Assembly: GCA_022793375.1 (NCBI GenBank)
Contig: JAAWCS010000021.1
Coordinates: 62,001-126,000, forward strand
Origin: Lachnospiraceae bacterium
GTDB lineage: Bacteria > Bacillota > Clostridia > Lachnospirales > Lachnospiraceae
DNA length: 64,000 nucleotides
Direction: 5' to 3'
The notes under the pieces are model-generated. The model did not search any database. It saw only the letters and a program-made list of their open reading frames with translations, and was not told where the DNA came from. Made by a program: the position numbers and the translations under genes. Positions 35,481-43,980 of this stretch are shown one piece after another. Within the stretch, counting starts at the first letter, position 1. Every line of letters starts with the position of its first letter.

Positions 35481-36209
35481 CTATTTTTGGTTCCTTCTTC
35501 CGTGCTTGATAATCCATTGCTGCGCTTTGCTCTGCCCGCTCTTCTCCCACTGTGCAATCAGGAAATCTGCCTTTTGAGGAGCTTCCTTGTACAAATCATT
35601 GAGATTGTTTCCCACGCTTTTTTGCACAAACCGTTCCGGATCGTCTTTTAAATTGGTAAGAAGTATCGTATATCGTTCAAATTCTTCCAGCGCTGTCAGC
35701 AGTTTTTGCGACCAGGGCAGCCGAATCCTGACGCCTTCGCTTGCAAGCCGCCTGACATGGACGTTTTCATCGGCCGTCCATTTTATCAGCTCATCCATTA
35801 CTTCTCCCGGATGCGCCCGCAGCAAGGGCCGGATTGCGAATTCGCCGGTAAAGCGCTTGGTCAGTTCTTTTAAAAAGGACAGCGACAAACGCCAGTCCTC
35901 ATTTCCGTATCGTTCCACATATCGGCCAACCGGCCACAGCCACCATCCAAGCTGAAACATTCCCTCAGGCTGCGCCAATTCCGGCCCAAGCATATTTAAA
36001 AACGCTTCGATCTTTTGAGCGTAATTGCCCGGCATATTTTTTTGCAGCGCATCCGCCATGCAGTCCAGACGCGCGAATAATTCTTTGTCGTCTAAGCGGC
36101 CGGCCAGGGCATGTGAAAAGCCTTCTTTATCAAAGGCCGGCATGACGCAATACAGCTTGTCCGAAAAATCTAAAACATAATCGTCGTTGTAGTAGTCTTT
36201 GTATTTCAT
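35481..36209 (-). CDS. DNA alkylation repair protein (HEAT-repeat glycosylase family)
   Basis: 242-residue helical repeat protein of the AlkC/AlkD group, DNA glycosylases that remove alkylated bases. Typical features are FLKELTKRFTGEFAIRPLL, WTADENVHVRRLASEGVRIRLPW and RFVQKSVGNNLNDL, the last two as in AlkC-type members. The Trp-rich segment MFQLGWWLWPVG is also present. The upstream site is only GGGAGC, so translation may be weak. It is a lone gene, convergent with the antiporter and downstream of flagellin after its terminator. The lesion specificity is unknown. Confidence 0.85.
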   Translation of the reverse strand: MKYKDYYNDDYVLDFSDKLYCVMPAFDKEGFSHALAGRLDDKELFARLDCMADALQKNMPGNYAQKIEAFLNMLGPELAQPEGMFQLGWWLWPVGRYVERYGNEDWRLSLSFLKELTKRFTGEFAIRPLLRAHPGEVMDELIKWTADENVHVRRLASEGVRIRLPWSQKLLTALEEFERYTILLTNLKDDPERFVQKSVGNNLNDLYKEAPQKADFLIAQWEKSGQSKAQQWIIKHGRRNQK

Positions 36210-36257
36210 ATCTCAAGCCTGCTCCCTGGGAAATCCCTAAATGCAATCGCGTCTGTT

Positions 36258-36295
36258 TTTCAAACAAACAAGCCGCCAACGGCGGCTTGCTTTTA
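36258..36295 (-). terminator. flagellin terminator
   Basis: CAAGCCGCC-GTT-GGCGGCTTG (36269-36289), followed on the minus strand by TTTGTTTG. Confidence 0.85.
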
Positions 36296-36333
36296 TCGGG
36301 GCAGTCCGCCCCGCTTCTTATTCTTTTAAAGGA

Positions 36334-37188
36334 TCAGAGATCGGCCAAAAGGGACAGCACCGACTGCGGTATGGCATTGGCCTGGCTCTGCATCGATATC
36401 GTGGCCTGCGAGATAATGTTCTGGGAGGTAAACTCGGTAAACTCTTTCTCAATATCCGCGTCGCGAATCCGGCTCTCGGCCGCCTGCATGTTCTCGGCCG
36501 TTATGCTCAGGTTGTTGTGCGTGCAGTCCAGATGGTTCTGTGCGGCGCCAAAGGTAGAGCGCACCACCGTCACCGCCTGAACGGCCTGTGCAAGAGTATC
36601 GATTGCTTCATTGGCGTCTTTAGAAGTCCCAAATTTCATTTGGTCGAGTTTGAGAGCCTTCGTGCCCATATAGTAACGGGTCACATCCATGGTCTCGTTC
36701 TCCGAGGGACCGATCTGAAACCGAACTTCGTCGCTCGGCTGCGGCGGCTCTATTATAACCCCTTGCGGAATCTCTGTCTCGAATAGCGGAATTTCATTGA
36801 AATTGGTATTCTTGCAGATCCGGTCAATCTCCTCCAGAATCGCGTCCTTCTCCTCCTCAACCGTGGCTCTCGCTTCGTCATTATAAGTACCGTTAGCCGA
36901 CTCGATGGCCAGCGTCTCCAGACGGTGAAGCATGGAGTGCACTTCCTGCAACGCTCCCTCACCGGTATTTACCATACCGACGCCGTCGTCCACATTGCGG
37001 ATAGACTGATTCAGACCGGCGATCTGGGCGCGCATCCCCTCGGAGATGGCCAGGCCGGCCGCGTCGTCACCCGCGCGGACAATACGGTAGCCGGACGACA
37101 GCTTTTCCAGAGATTTACCCATCTTATGATGGACGATCCCCTGATTTCTCGACGTGTTTATACCTGCGATGTTGTTTTTAATACGCAT
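36334..37188 (-). CDS. flagellin
   Basis: 284-residue filament protein. The conserved N-terminal D0/D1 (MRIKNNIAGINTSRNQ, LSSGYRIVRAGDDAAGLAISE, QEVHSMLHRLETLAIESANG) and C-terminal D1/D0 (IRDADIEKEFTEFTSQNII, QANAIPQSVLSLL) flank a very short variable middle (~140-190). Exported by the flagellar type III route without a signal peptide. Residue 125 (in IDRICKNTNF) and residue 222 (in NHLDCTHNNL) are cysteines, unusual for flagellins. GGTGAGGATAT precedes the ATG. It is monocistronic, with a terminator after it and no other flagellar gene in the window. Confidence 0.96.
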   Translation of the reverse strand: MRIKNNIAGINTSRNQGIVHHKMGKSLEKLSSGYRIVRAGDDAAGLAISEGMRAQIAGLNQSIRNVDDGVGMVNTGEGALQEVHSMLHRLETLAIESANGTYNDEARATVEEEKDAILEEIDRICKNTNFNEIPLFETEIPQGVIIEPPQPSDEVRFQIGPSENETMDVTRYYMGTKALKLDQMKFGTSKDANEAIDTLAQAVQAVTVVRSTFGAAQNHLDCTHNNLSITAENMQAAESRIRDADIEKEFTEFTSQNIISQATISMQSQANAIPQSVLSLLADL

Positions 37189-37251
37189 ATATCCTCACCA
37201 TCCCTTACTCTTCTATCACTATAGCCTGTGATCCTGCAGGCACTTATCTCT

Positions 37252-37279
37252 ATATTATGTTTATCGATGGTTTTTGCAA
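37252..37279 (-). promoter_or_regulatory. possible flagellin promoter
   Basis: The minus strand has TTGCAA (37274-37279), a 16-base spacer and TAATAT (37252-37257). A TCGATAA resembling the motility-sigma -10 overlaps it but has no matching -35, so the sigma factor is unclear. Confidence 0.4.
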
Positions 37280-37416
37280 AAATATAAGGAAAAAAATTGA
37301 TTTTCCATCCATTAACAGGCAAAGAGATGTAAAGGACGGCAAAGCTTCTCCTGTGAGGTTCTTCTTTTATCCCCCGGTAAGGCAGCGCTTTTGCGGCACA
37401 TATCGGGCATACTTTT

Positions 37417-38271
37417 TTACATTTTGGCTGCCCGGCCCGCCGCCTCTGCCACATGGCTCATCAGCACGGCCGTCGTCACCGCGCCGATCCCGCCCGGCAC
37501 CGGCGTGATCGCTTTTACCGTTTCGGATACTTCCGCGGTGCGCACATCGCCGCACATGCGGCCCTCTTCGTCAAAGTGAATCCCCACATCGAGGACGATC
37601 TGCCCTTCACGAAAGCTTTCAGCGCCGAACAGGCCCCGCCGCCCGGCCGCGGCAATCACAATATCCCCCTCCCGCATCCGCGCGGCCAATTCCTCGGTAC
37701 GGGTATGGCAGAGGGTCACGGTCGCGTTTTTCTGCAGAAGCAGCATGGCCGCCGGCCGTCCTACGACCAGGCTGCGGCCCACCACCACCGCCCGCTTGCC
37801 GGCACAGTCCGCTTTGTAGTAATCAAGGACCTCCATACAGGCCTGGGCGGTACAGGGCGCAAAGCCCGTCGCCTTGCCGGTAAAAACGCCGCACAGCGAA
37901 CCGTCCGTAATCCCGTCCACATCTTTTTCAGGCGCCAGCAGGCTGACGATCCGCTCCTCCTCCATCTGCGGCGGCAAAGGCCTGAGCAGCAACACGCCAT
38001 GAATCCGCGGATCGTCGTTTACCATATAAATCGTCTCCTCCAGTTCCTTCTGGGAGGCCGTCTGCGGCAATGTGAATTTCAAAACAGCTATCCCCAGCGT
38101 CTCCGCCCGCCGGCAGGCGCCGTTTTCATATGAGATATCGTCTGCCCGCTCCCCTACCCGCAGGATTGCCAGCGTCGGACGGATTCCGCGCGCCATAAGC
38201 GCCCCGACCTTCTCGGTTGTCTTTGCGTTGAGAGCCGCCGCTGCCGGACCGCCCTTCCACACCTGGGCCAT
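37417..38271 (-). CDS. folD: FolD-family methylenetetrahydrofolate dehydrogenase, probably dehydrogenase-only
   Basis: 284-residue FolD homologue. FolD normally oxidises 5,10-methylene-THF and hydrolyses the methenyl product. The Rossmann domain is clear (VVGRSLVVGRPAAMLLL, VPGGIGAVTTAVLM), as is the PEKDVDGITDG segment. However, the YxxxK motif needed for cyclohydrolase activity reads YENGA (Tyr48, Ala52), and the conserved Gln of VQLPLP is Leu96 in LLLRPLP. I infer loss of cyclohydrolase activity while dehydrogenase remains. The neighbouring FchA can cover that step. The ATG at 38271 follows AGGAGGGAAAG. Last gene of the fhs-fchA-folD operon. Confidence 0.9.
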   Translation of the reverse strand: MAQVWKGGPAAAALNAKTTEKVGALMARGIRPTLAILRVGERADDISYENGACRRAETLGIAVLKFTLPQTASQKELEETIYMVNDDPRIHGVLLLRPLPPQMEEERIVSLLAPEKDVDGITDGSLCGVFTGKATGFAPCTAQACMEVLDYYKADCAGKRAVVVGRSLVVGRPAAMLLLQKNATVTLCHTRTEELAARMREGDIVIAAAGRRGLFGAESFREGQIVLDVGIHFDEEGRMCGDVRTAEVSETVKAITPVPGGIGAVTTAVLMSHVAEAAGRAAKM

Positions 38272-38305
38272 GTTCTTTCCCTCCTGTCTGCCGTTTTCGG
38301 CCTGT

Positions 38306-38941
38306 CTACAGTTTCGCAAGAGCTCTCTCGTAAATCTTTCGTGCCTGCGCTTCGCCGGCCGCAATCCTCTGCTCCATCCGCGCCAGGAGCCCTTCGGCCC
38401 ATTCCCGGTCCGCCATGGATTTGGCATTGATCCGCAGATTCAAGGCCGCCGCCGTCAACGCGCTGCCGCACAGAAGCGCCGCCGCCGCCGCGTCGCTGAC
38501 CGCCATCACCGATCCCTTGGCCTCGTATACCTCGATCAGAGACAGCGTTTCCATACAGCATTCCATGATCTGTTCCGGTACGACGCAGGCTTCTTTGAGC
38601 GCTGCCTGCAGCTGTCTTTCCTTGACCGCCTTTTCTTCCGGCGTAGCTGACGGCAGGCGGTAGACGGCCGCCAAGGGGGCAAAGCTGTCGGCATCGGCCT
38701 GAATCAGCGCCAAAAAACGCTCCCGCAGCTGCCCGGCCCGCTCGTTGCAGGCCTGCATTTCCTCTTCACAGGCCGCGTATTTTTTCTTGCCGACCGTCAG
38801 GCAGCCGACCATATTGCCCAGAGCCGCCGCCAGCGCCCCCGCCAGCGCGCTCGCGCCCCCGCCGCCGGGAACCGGGGCTTTGGAAGCCAGCGCCCGGCAA
38901 AACTCCTCGCAGGACAGGGAACTGAAATTCGCCGTTTCCAT
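38306..38941 (-). CDS. fchA: FchA-type methenyl-THF cyclohydrolase / cyclodeaminase family protein
   Basis: 211-residue helical protein of the formiminotransferase-cyclodeaminase family. It has the Gly-rich start APVPGGGGASALAGALAAALGNMV and VSDAAAAALLCGSALTAA. Standalone members in Clostridia are called FchA and interconvert 5,10-methenyl-THF and 10-formyl-THF; others release ammonia from formimino-THF. No formiminotransferase domain or histidine-degradation gene is nearby, and fhs and folD flank it, so the cyclohydrolase role is favoured. The ATG at 38941 follows AAAGGAGACGGC. Confidence 0.9.
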   Translation of the reverse strand: METANFSSLSCEEFCRALASKAPVPGGGGASALAGALAAALGNMVGCLTVGKKKYAACEEEMQACNERAGQLRERFLALIQADADSFAPLAAVYRLPSATPEEKAVKERQLQAALKEACVVPEQIMECCMETLSLIEVYEAKGSVMAVSDAAAAALLCGSALTAAALNLRINAKSMADREWAEGLLARMEQRIAAGEAQARKIYERALAKL

Positions 38942-38960
38942 TGCCGTCTCCTTTCTTTTC

Positions 38961-40634
38961 TCAGAACAGCCCGCTGATGCGTCCGTCTTGATCCACATCG
39001 ATTCGTTCGGCAGCCGGAACCTTAGGAAGGCCCGGCATTGTCATAATATCCCCGGTCAGCGCCACAATAAAGCCCGCGCCGGCCGAAATTTTCAAATTGC
39101 GCACCGTGACGGTAAAACCCTCCGGCGCGCCCAAAAGCGCCGCGTTGTCGGAAAAGCTGTACTGCGTCTTGGCTACGCAGATCGGACAGCCGCCAAATCC
39201 CAGCTGCGTCAGCCGGGCCGCCTGCTTTTTGGCCGCCGGCGTCAGCGCCACGCCGTCCCCGTGATAGATTTTCTGCACGATCGCCGTCAGCTTTTCTTCG
39301 ATCGAACCCTCCAGGCCGTAACTCTGCGTAAAATCGTTCGGCTCCTCGCACAGGCGCACCACCTCTTTAGCCAGGGCCACGCCGCCCTCGCCGCCTTTGG
39401 CCCACACCTCCGACAGCGCCACGCGCACGCCCAGCTTGCGGCACTCTTCTTCGACCAGCGAAAGCTCGGCCGGCGTATCGGTCGGGAAGGCGTTGACCGC
39501 CACCACGCAGGGCAGATGATACACGTCGCGGATATTCGAAACATGCTGCAAAAGATTCGGCAGGCCCTTCTTCAGCGCGTCCAGGTTTTCCGTGCCCAGT
39601 TCGTTTTTGGGTACGCCGCCGTGAAGCTTCAGCGCTCTGACCGTCGCGACCATCACGACCGCCGAAGGATGCAGCCCGGCCATGCGGCATTTGATATCCA
39701 AAAATTTTTCCGCGCCCAAATCCGCGCCAAAGCCGGCTTCCGTCACCACGTAATCGCCCAGCTTTAAGGCCATGCGGGTCGCCATCACCGAATTGCAGCC
39801 GTGCGCAATATTCGCAAACGGCCCGCCGTGCACGATGGCCGGCGTATGCTCCAGCGTCTGCACCAGGTTTGGCTTCAGCGCATCTTTTAAAAGAGCGGTC
39901 ATCGCCCCGGCTGCCCGCAGGTCGCCGGCCGTCACCGGCTCGTCCTGATAGGTATAGCCGACAATGATGCGCGAAAGCCGTTCTTTCAGATCCGCAATAT
40001 CCGACGCCAGGCACAGCACCGCCATGATCTCGGAAGCCACCGTAATATCGTATCCATCCTCCCGCGGAACGCCGTTGATGCGGCCGCCCAGGCCGTCGGT
40101 CACAAAGCGCAGCTGCCGGTCGTTCATGTCCACACAGCGCCGCCAGGTAATCCGGCGCGGATCAATATTGAGCGCATTGCCCTGGTAAATATGGTTGTCT
40201 AACATCGCCGCCAGCAGGTTGTTGGCCGCGCCGATCGCGTGCATGTCGCCGGTAAAGTGCAGGTTGATATCCTCCATCGGCACCACCTGCGCATAGCCGC
40301 CGCCGGCCGCGCCGCCCTTGACGCCAAACACCGGCCCTAAGGAAGGCTCGCGCAGCGCCACCACCACGTTTTTGCCAATCCGCTTCATCCCGTCGGCCAG
40401 CCCGACCGTCGTCGTGGTCTTGCCCTCGCCGGCCGGCGTCGGTGTAATCGCCGTCACCAAAATCAGTTTTCCGTCGGGCGCCGGATTTTCCTTTAATAAA
40501 CGATAGTCGATTTTCGCTTTATACCGGCCATACTGCTCCAGATAGCGCTCCTCGATCCCCGCCGCTTCTGCAATGCGGTCGATCGGCTCCATTACCGTTT
40601 CCTGTGCAATTTCAATGTCGGATTTGTAACCCAT
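38961..40634 (-). CDS. fhs: formate--tetrahydrofolate ligase
   Basis: 557-residue formyl-THF synthetase: formate + ATP + THF to 10-formyl-THF. The P-loop lies in [19 protein letters not shown], with [37 protein letters not shown] and the C-terminal [20 protein letters not shown]. It is full length. The ATG at 40634 ([11 protein letters not shown]) follows GTGAGGAGAGAGACC. It is the first gene of fhs-fchA-folD, with a good promoter at 40733-40761. The set supports formate assimilation into the C1 pool, or the methyl branch of acetogenesis; no other Wood-Ljungdahl gene is visible here. Confidence 0.97.
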   Translation of the reverse strand: MGYKSDIEIAQETVMEPIDRIAEAAGIEERYLEQYGRYKAKIDYRLLKENPAPDGKLILVTAITPTPAGEGKTTTTVGLADGMKRIGKNVVVALREPSLGPVFGVKGGAAGGGYAQVVPMEDINLHFTGDMHAIGAANNLLAAMLDNHIYQGNALNIDPRRITWRRCVDMNDRQLRFVTDGLGGRINGVPREDGYDITVASEIMAVLCLASDIADLKERLSRIIVGYTYQDEPVTAGDLRAAGAMTALLKDALKPNLVQTLEHTPAIVHGGPFANIAHGCNSVMATRMALKLGDYVVTEAGFGADLGAEKFLDIKCRMAGLHPSAVVMVATVRALKLHGGVPKNELGTENLDALKKGLPNLLQHVSNIRDVYHLPCVVAVNAFPTDTPAELSLVEEECRKLGVRVALSEVWAKGGEGGVALAKEVVRLCEEPNDFTQSYGLEGSIEEKLTAIVQKIYHGDGVALTPAAKKQAARLTQLGFGGCPICVAKTQYSFSDNAALLGAPEGFTVTVRNLKISAGAGFIVALTGDIMTMPGLPKVPAAERIDVDQDGRISGLF

Positions 40635-40861
40635 GGTCTCTCTCCTCACTTTGGGGCAGGCAGCGCGCGGGCCCGGCGTCAATCGACGGGACGGCGGTTT
40701 GCCTGGTCTTTGTCCGTTTGGTATTCAGGTATACTATATAATATTCCGTTTCTTTGTTCAAGGGCTTTCTTTTGTGAATTGAATAACAAAGCTTGTAATT
40801 AAAAATTTTTGCGCTTATACTATATTCTGTTGCTGTTCGCGGGGGATGGGGCAAAAGGCAC
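40635..40861. other. gap between fhs and the structured repeats
   Basis: Holds the fhs promoter and an AT-rich stretch (40741-40840) with no gene. I see nothing else supportable. Confidence 0.5.
40733..40761 (-). promoter_or_regulatory. promoter of the fhs-fchA-folD operon
   Basis: The minus strand has TTGAAC (40756-40761), a 17-base spacer and TATAGT (40733-40738), about 100 bases before fhs. Confidence 0.7.
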
Positions 40862-41016
40862 GCCCGCCGCCTGGGCGCTGGCCTTCCCGGACGCGCTCTC
40901 GCTCCGTTACAAACGCAGCGGCACTAAGTTCGCACTTCGCCTGCGGCTCGCGCTCACTAAGGGCCGGCGTTTGTAAAGGGTCCGTCCAGGACAGCGCCCA
41001 GGCGGCGGGCTGTAAC
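40850..41016 (+). repeat. structured repeat unit, left copy
   Basis: Noncoding unit able to fold on itself. The outer stem pairs 40862-40879 (GCCCGCCGCCTGGGCGCT) perfectly with 40993-41010 over 18 bp. An inner stem pairs TTACAAACGC (40907-40916) with GCGTTTGTAA (40967-40976). The core between them has CAGCGGCACTAAGTTCG and CTCACTAAGGGCCGGCG, shared with the right copy at 41251-41415, which lies in the opposite orientation. The 3' flank GGCTGTAAC is also shared. The stems differ in sequence between copies but stay paired. I do not recognise the family. Confidence 0.75.
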
Positions 41017-41250
41017 TTTTCCTCCTTCGCAGGAACCGCCGAAAACGGCCGGTACCCTGAAGGGCTGCAAATCGGAGCTTTCTTATCCCTTCGCGGACAA
41101 TCGGTCGGAAATATCGATTGTTTTGCCAGAGATATCAAAATGTATGATTACGACTGTCACAACAATCTTCCAGGAACACCGATGGTTTCGCTTAAAACAT
41201 CAAGGCGTATCCTTACAACTGTCACTGTCATTCTGCCGGGAACGCAGATG
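41017..41250. other. spacer between the two structured repeat units
   Basis: No gene seen. Two diverged direct repeats lie at its right side: CTGTCAC-N8-TTCCAGGAACACCGATGGTT near 41155-41187 and a similar CTGTCAC...GGAACGCAGATGGTT near 41219-41253. Open frames crossing it run through the repeats and lack protein character. Confidence 0.4.
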
Positions 41251-41415
41251 GTTACAGCCAGGCTCCCTATGCCTGTCCTGAACGGGTCCTTGGCGGACGC
41301 CGGCCCTTAGTGAGTGGGAGCAAAGCGAGCACGAACTTAGTGCCGCTGCGTCCGGCATGGAGCGAGAGCGCGCCCGGGAAGGACAGGCATAGGGAGTCTG
41401 GCGTCACTTTTCGTC
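41251..41415 (-). repeat. structured repeat unit, right copy (inverted)
   Basis: Reverse-oriented homologue of the 40850-41016 unit. The outer stem pairs 41263-41279 (CTCCCTATGCCTGTCCT) with 41380-41396, 17 bp and perfect. An inner stem pairs GGACGC (41295-41300) with GCGTCC (41348-41353). The conserved words CGCCGGCCCTTAGTGAG and CGAACTTAGTGCCGCTG match the left copy, and GTTACAGCC at 41251-41259 mirrors its flank. Sequence is conserved in the core, whereas the stems are conserved only in pairing. Confidence 0.75.
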
Positions 41416-41485
41416 TCCCTCCCTCCGGCACAATGCATTTCTACCTTTTAATCTAAGGTCACGATAAAAGAAAGAAGGTTTCACC

Positions 41486-42508
41486 ATGTACTCTTTTCGC
41501 AACGACTACAGCGAATGCTGCCACCCCGCCATTTTAGAGCGTCTTTCCGCTCTTGGCACACAAGCAAACCCCGGCTACGGCACGGACTCCTGCTGCGCGG
41601 CAGCCGCAGGCAAAATCCGTTCCTTAATTCAATGCCCTGACGCCGCCGTGCATTTCCTAATCGGCGGTACGCAGGCCAACATGACGATCATTGACGCGCT
41701 TTTACGGCCTTTTGAGGCGGTGATCGCGGCTGAGAGCGGCCATATCCATGTCCATGAAACCGGCGCGGTCGAGGGAACCGGGCACAAGGTATTGACCGCT
41801 CCTGGCGCCGACGGAAAGCTTACGCCCGCCATGATTTTGCGTATTCTCGACAGTCACATGGACGAGCATATGGTAAAGCCCCGGATGGTCTATGTCTCCG
41901 ATTCCACGGAACTGGGAACCATCTATACGCGGGCGGAACTGACGGCGATTTCGGACTTGTGCCGTGAGCACGGGCTTTTGCTGTTTCTTGACGGCGCCCG
42001 CATCGGCGCGGCGCTCTGTGCCCGGGGGAACGATCTGACGTTTGCCGATCTGCCCCGCCTGTGCGACGTATTCTACATCGGCGGCACCAAAAACGGCGCT
42101 CTCTTAGGCGAGGCGGTCGTATTTGCCGACCCGGAACTGGCCCGGGATTTCCGCTATCAGATCAAACACCGCGGCGGGATGCTGGCCAAAGGCTTTCTGC
42201 TGGGACTGAATTTTGACGTGTTGTTTACCGACAATTTGTATATGCGGCTGGCCGAACGCGCTCAATGCCTGGCCGTGCGCCTGCGGGACGGGCTGGCCGC
42301 GCGGGGCGTGCCCTTTTTGGTGGATTCCCCTACCAATCAGCTGTTTCCCGTTTTTCCCAACGAAGAGCTGCCGGCGCTGGCACAGGCTTTTTCCTATGAA
42401 GTTTCCGGCGCGGTCGACGAGACTCATACCTGCATCCGCCTTGTGACTTCCTGGGCCACGACCGAAGAAGCGGTGGACGCTTTCCTGGCCGCCGTACACT
42501 CCCGATGA
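41486..42508 (+). CDS. ltaE: low-specificity L-threonine aldolase
   Basis: 340-residue fold-type I PLP enzyme splitting L-threonine or allo-threonine into glycine and acetaldehyde. Signatures are HFLIGGTQANMTIIDALLRP, GHIHVHETGAVEGTGHK, LLFLDGARIGAAL (Asp binding the PLP ring) and YIGGTKNGALLGEAVVF with the Schiff-base Lys. AAAGAAGGTTTCACC precedes the ATG. It is the first gene downstream of the structured repeats. A MATE gene follows 64 bases later and a Cof phosphatase after that, on the same strand and before one terminator. Confidence 0.93.
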   Translation: MYSFRNDYSECCHPAILERLSALGTQANPGYGTDSCCAAAAGKIRSLIQCPDAAVHFLIGGTQANMTIIDALLRPFEAVIAAESGHIHVHETGAVEGTGHKVLTAPGADGKLTPAMILRILDSHMDEHMVKPRMVYVSDSTELGTIYTRAELTAISDLCREHGLLLFLDGARIGAALCARGNDLTFADLPRLCDVFYIGGTKNGALLGEAVVFADPELARDFRYQIKHRGGMLAKGFLLGLNFDVLFTDNLYMRLAERAQCLAVRLRDGLAARGVPFLVDSPTNQLFPVFPNEELPALAQAFSYEVSGAVDETHTCIRLVTSWATTEEAVDAFLAAVHSR

Positions 42509-42572
42509 CGATCCAAACGCCCTGGCGCCGCGCCAACGGCGCATATAGGCTACTTACAGACAGGAGGAACTT

Positions 42573-43952
42573 ATGCAAAAAACCACATCTGCCGGTATAC
42601 CGGCCGAAAACAAGATGGGCACAATGCCTGTCAACCGACTGATTATCAACATGTCCCTGCCCATGGTCATTTCCATGCTGGTACAAGCTCTCTACAACGT
42701 TGTGGACAGCGTTTTTGTTGTCCGCATTTCTCAGGACGCCTTAACCGCCGTCTCTCTGGCGTTTCCGGTGCAGAACCTGATGATCGCCGTGGGTACCGGT
42801 ACCGGCGTCGGGATCAATTCGTATCTGTCCAAATCGCTGGGGGAGCGCAAGTTTAAGGAGGCCAACCGGTCCGCTGTCAACGGTCTTTTTGTGATTCTTT
42901 TAAGTTACTTCGCTTTTGCCGTTTTCGGGCTGTTTTTCTCCCGGGCGTATTTTACCAGCCAGACCGATATCCCGCAGATCATCGAGTACGGGACCGACTA
43001 TCTTTTTTACGTGACCGTGTATTCGTTCGGCCTGTTCTTTGCCATCACGTTTGAGCGGCTTTTGCAGGCAACCGGCATCACGATTTATTCGATGATTTCA
43101 CAGACCGTGGGAGCCGTCACCAACATAATCCTTGACCCGATCCTGATTTTCGGACTCTTCGGCTTTCCGCGTCTGGAGGTGGCCGGCGCGGCGATCGCCA
43201 CCATTGTCGGACAGATTCTCGGGATGTTAGTCGGCCTGTTCTTTAACCTGGCCAAAAACAAGGAGCTTTCGCTCTCCCTGCGCGGTTTCCGCCCGCATCT
43301 GCCGACGATCCGTTCGATTTACAAAGTAGGGCTGCCCTCGATCATCATGCAGTCCATCGGTTCCGTTATGACCTACGGCATGAATCAAATCCTTTTGATG
43401 TTTACTTCCACGGCCGTCAGCGTATTCGGCGCATATTTCAAGCTCCAGAGCTTTATCTTTATGCCGGTATTCGGATTGAATAACGGCCTGATTCCGATCA
43501 TTGCCTACAATTATGGGGCGCGTAAGAAGGACCGGATCATAAAAACGATCAAAACCGGCGTCGTGATCGCTGTCAGCGTCATGTTTGTCGGCCTGGTTAT
43601 TTTCCAGGTATTGCCGGAGCTTCTCTTAGCCATGTTCAGCGCCAGCGAGGAAGCCGCCGACATGGCCGCGATCGGCGTCCCGGCTCTGCGCATCATCAGC
43701 CTGAGCTTTCTGTTCGCCGGTTACAACATTATTGCCTCGGCCGCGTTCCAGGCCCTGGGGAAAGGCATGCACAGCCTGCTCGTCTCTCTTGTGCGCCAGA
43801 TTTTCGTGATTCTGCCGGTGGCCTATTTCTTTGCCGTCACCATAGGGCTGAATGCAGTCTGGTTCTCCTTCCCGATCGCCGAAATATTCTCGGTCGCGCT
43901 CTGCACGTTCTTTTTGAAGAAAACCTACGATACCTGCATCCGCGATTTATGA
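42573..43952 (+). CDS. MATE family efflux transporter
   Basis: 459-residue 12-helix antiporter, a second MATE in the window. The N-terminal half has NMSLPMVISMLVQALYNVVDSVF and LMIAVGTGTGVGINSYLSKSL; the second half repeats the fold with LPSIIMQSIGSVMTYGMNQIL and PIIAYNYGARKKDRI. It belongs to the NorM/DinF-like group common in Clostridia. ACAGGAGGAACTT precedes the ATG. It probably shares a transcript with the threonine aldolase and the Cof phosphatase. Substrate unknown. Confidence 0.93.
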   Translation: MQKTTSAGIPAENKMGTMPVNRLIINMSLPMVISMLVQALYNVVDSVFVVRISQDALTAVSLAFPVQNLMIAVGTGTGVGINSYLSKSLGERKFKEANRSAVNGLFVILLSYFAFAVFGLFFSRAYFTSQTDIPQIIEYGTDYLFYVTVYSFGLFFAITFERLLQATGITIYSMISQTVGAVTNIILDPILIFGLFGFPRLEVAGAAIATIVGQILGMLVGLFFNLAKNKELSLSLRGFRPHLPTIRSIYKVGLPSIIMQSIGSVMTYGMNQILLMFTSTAVSVFGAYFKLQSFIFMPVFGLNNGLIPIIAYNYGARKKDRIIKTIKTGVVIAVSVMFVGLVIFQVLPELLLAMFSASEEAADMAAIGVPALRIISLSFLFAGYNIIASAAFQALGKGMHSLLVSLVRQIFVILPVAYFFAVTIGLNAVWFSFPIAEIFSVALCTFFLKKTYDTCIRDL

Positions 43953-43980
43953 CAAACTTATATAAGGAGGAATTTTCCCT

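Noticed and set aside
40846-41310. A 154-codon open frame across the structured repeat region
   Set aside because: It runs through the inverted repeats and spacer, has no ribosome site and encodes low-complexity sequence dictated by the stems.
40850-41415. CRISPR array or classical insertion sequence
   Set aside because: There are only two units, inverted rather than regularly spaced direct repeats, and there is no transposase or cas gene.
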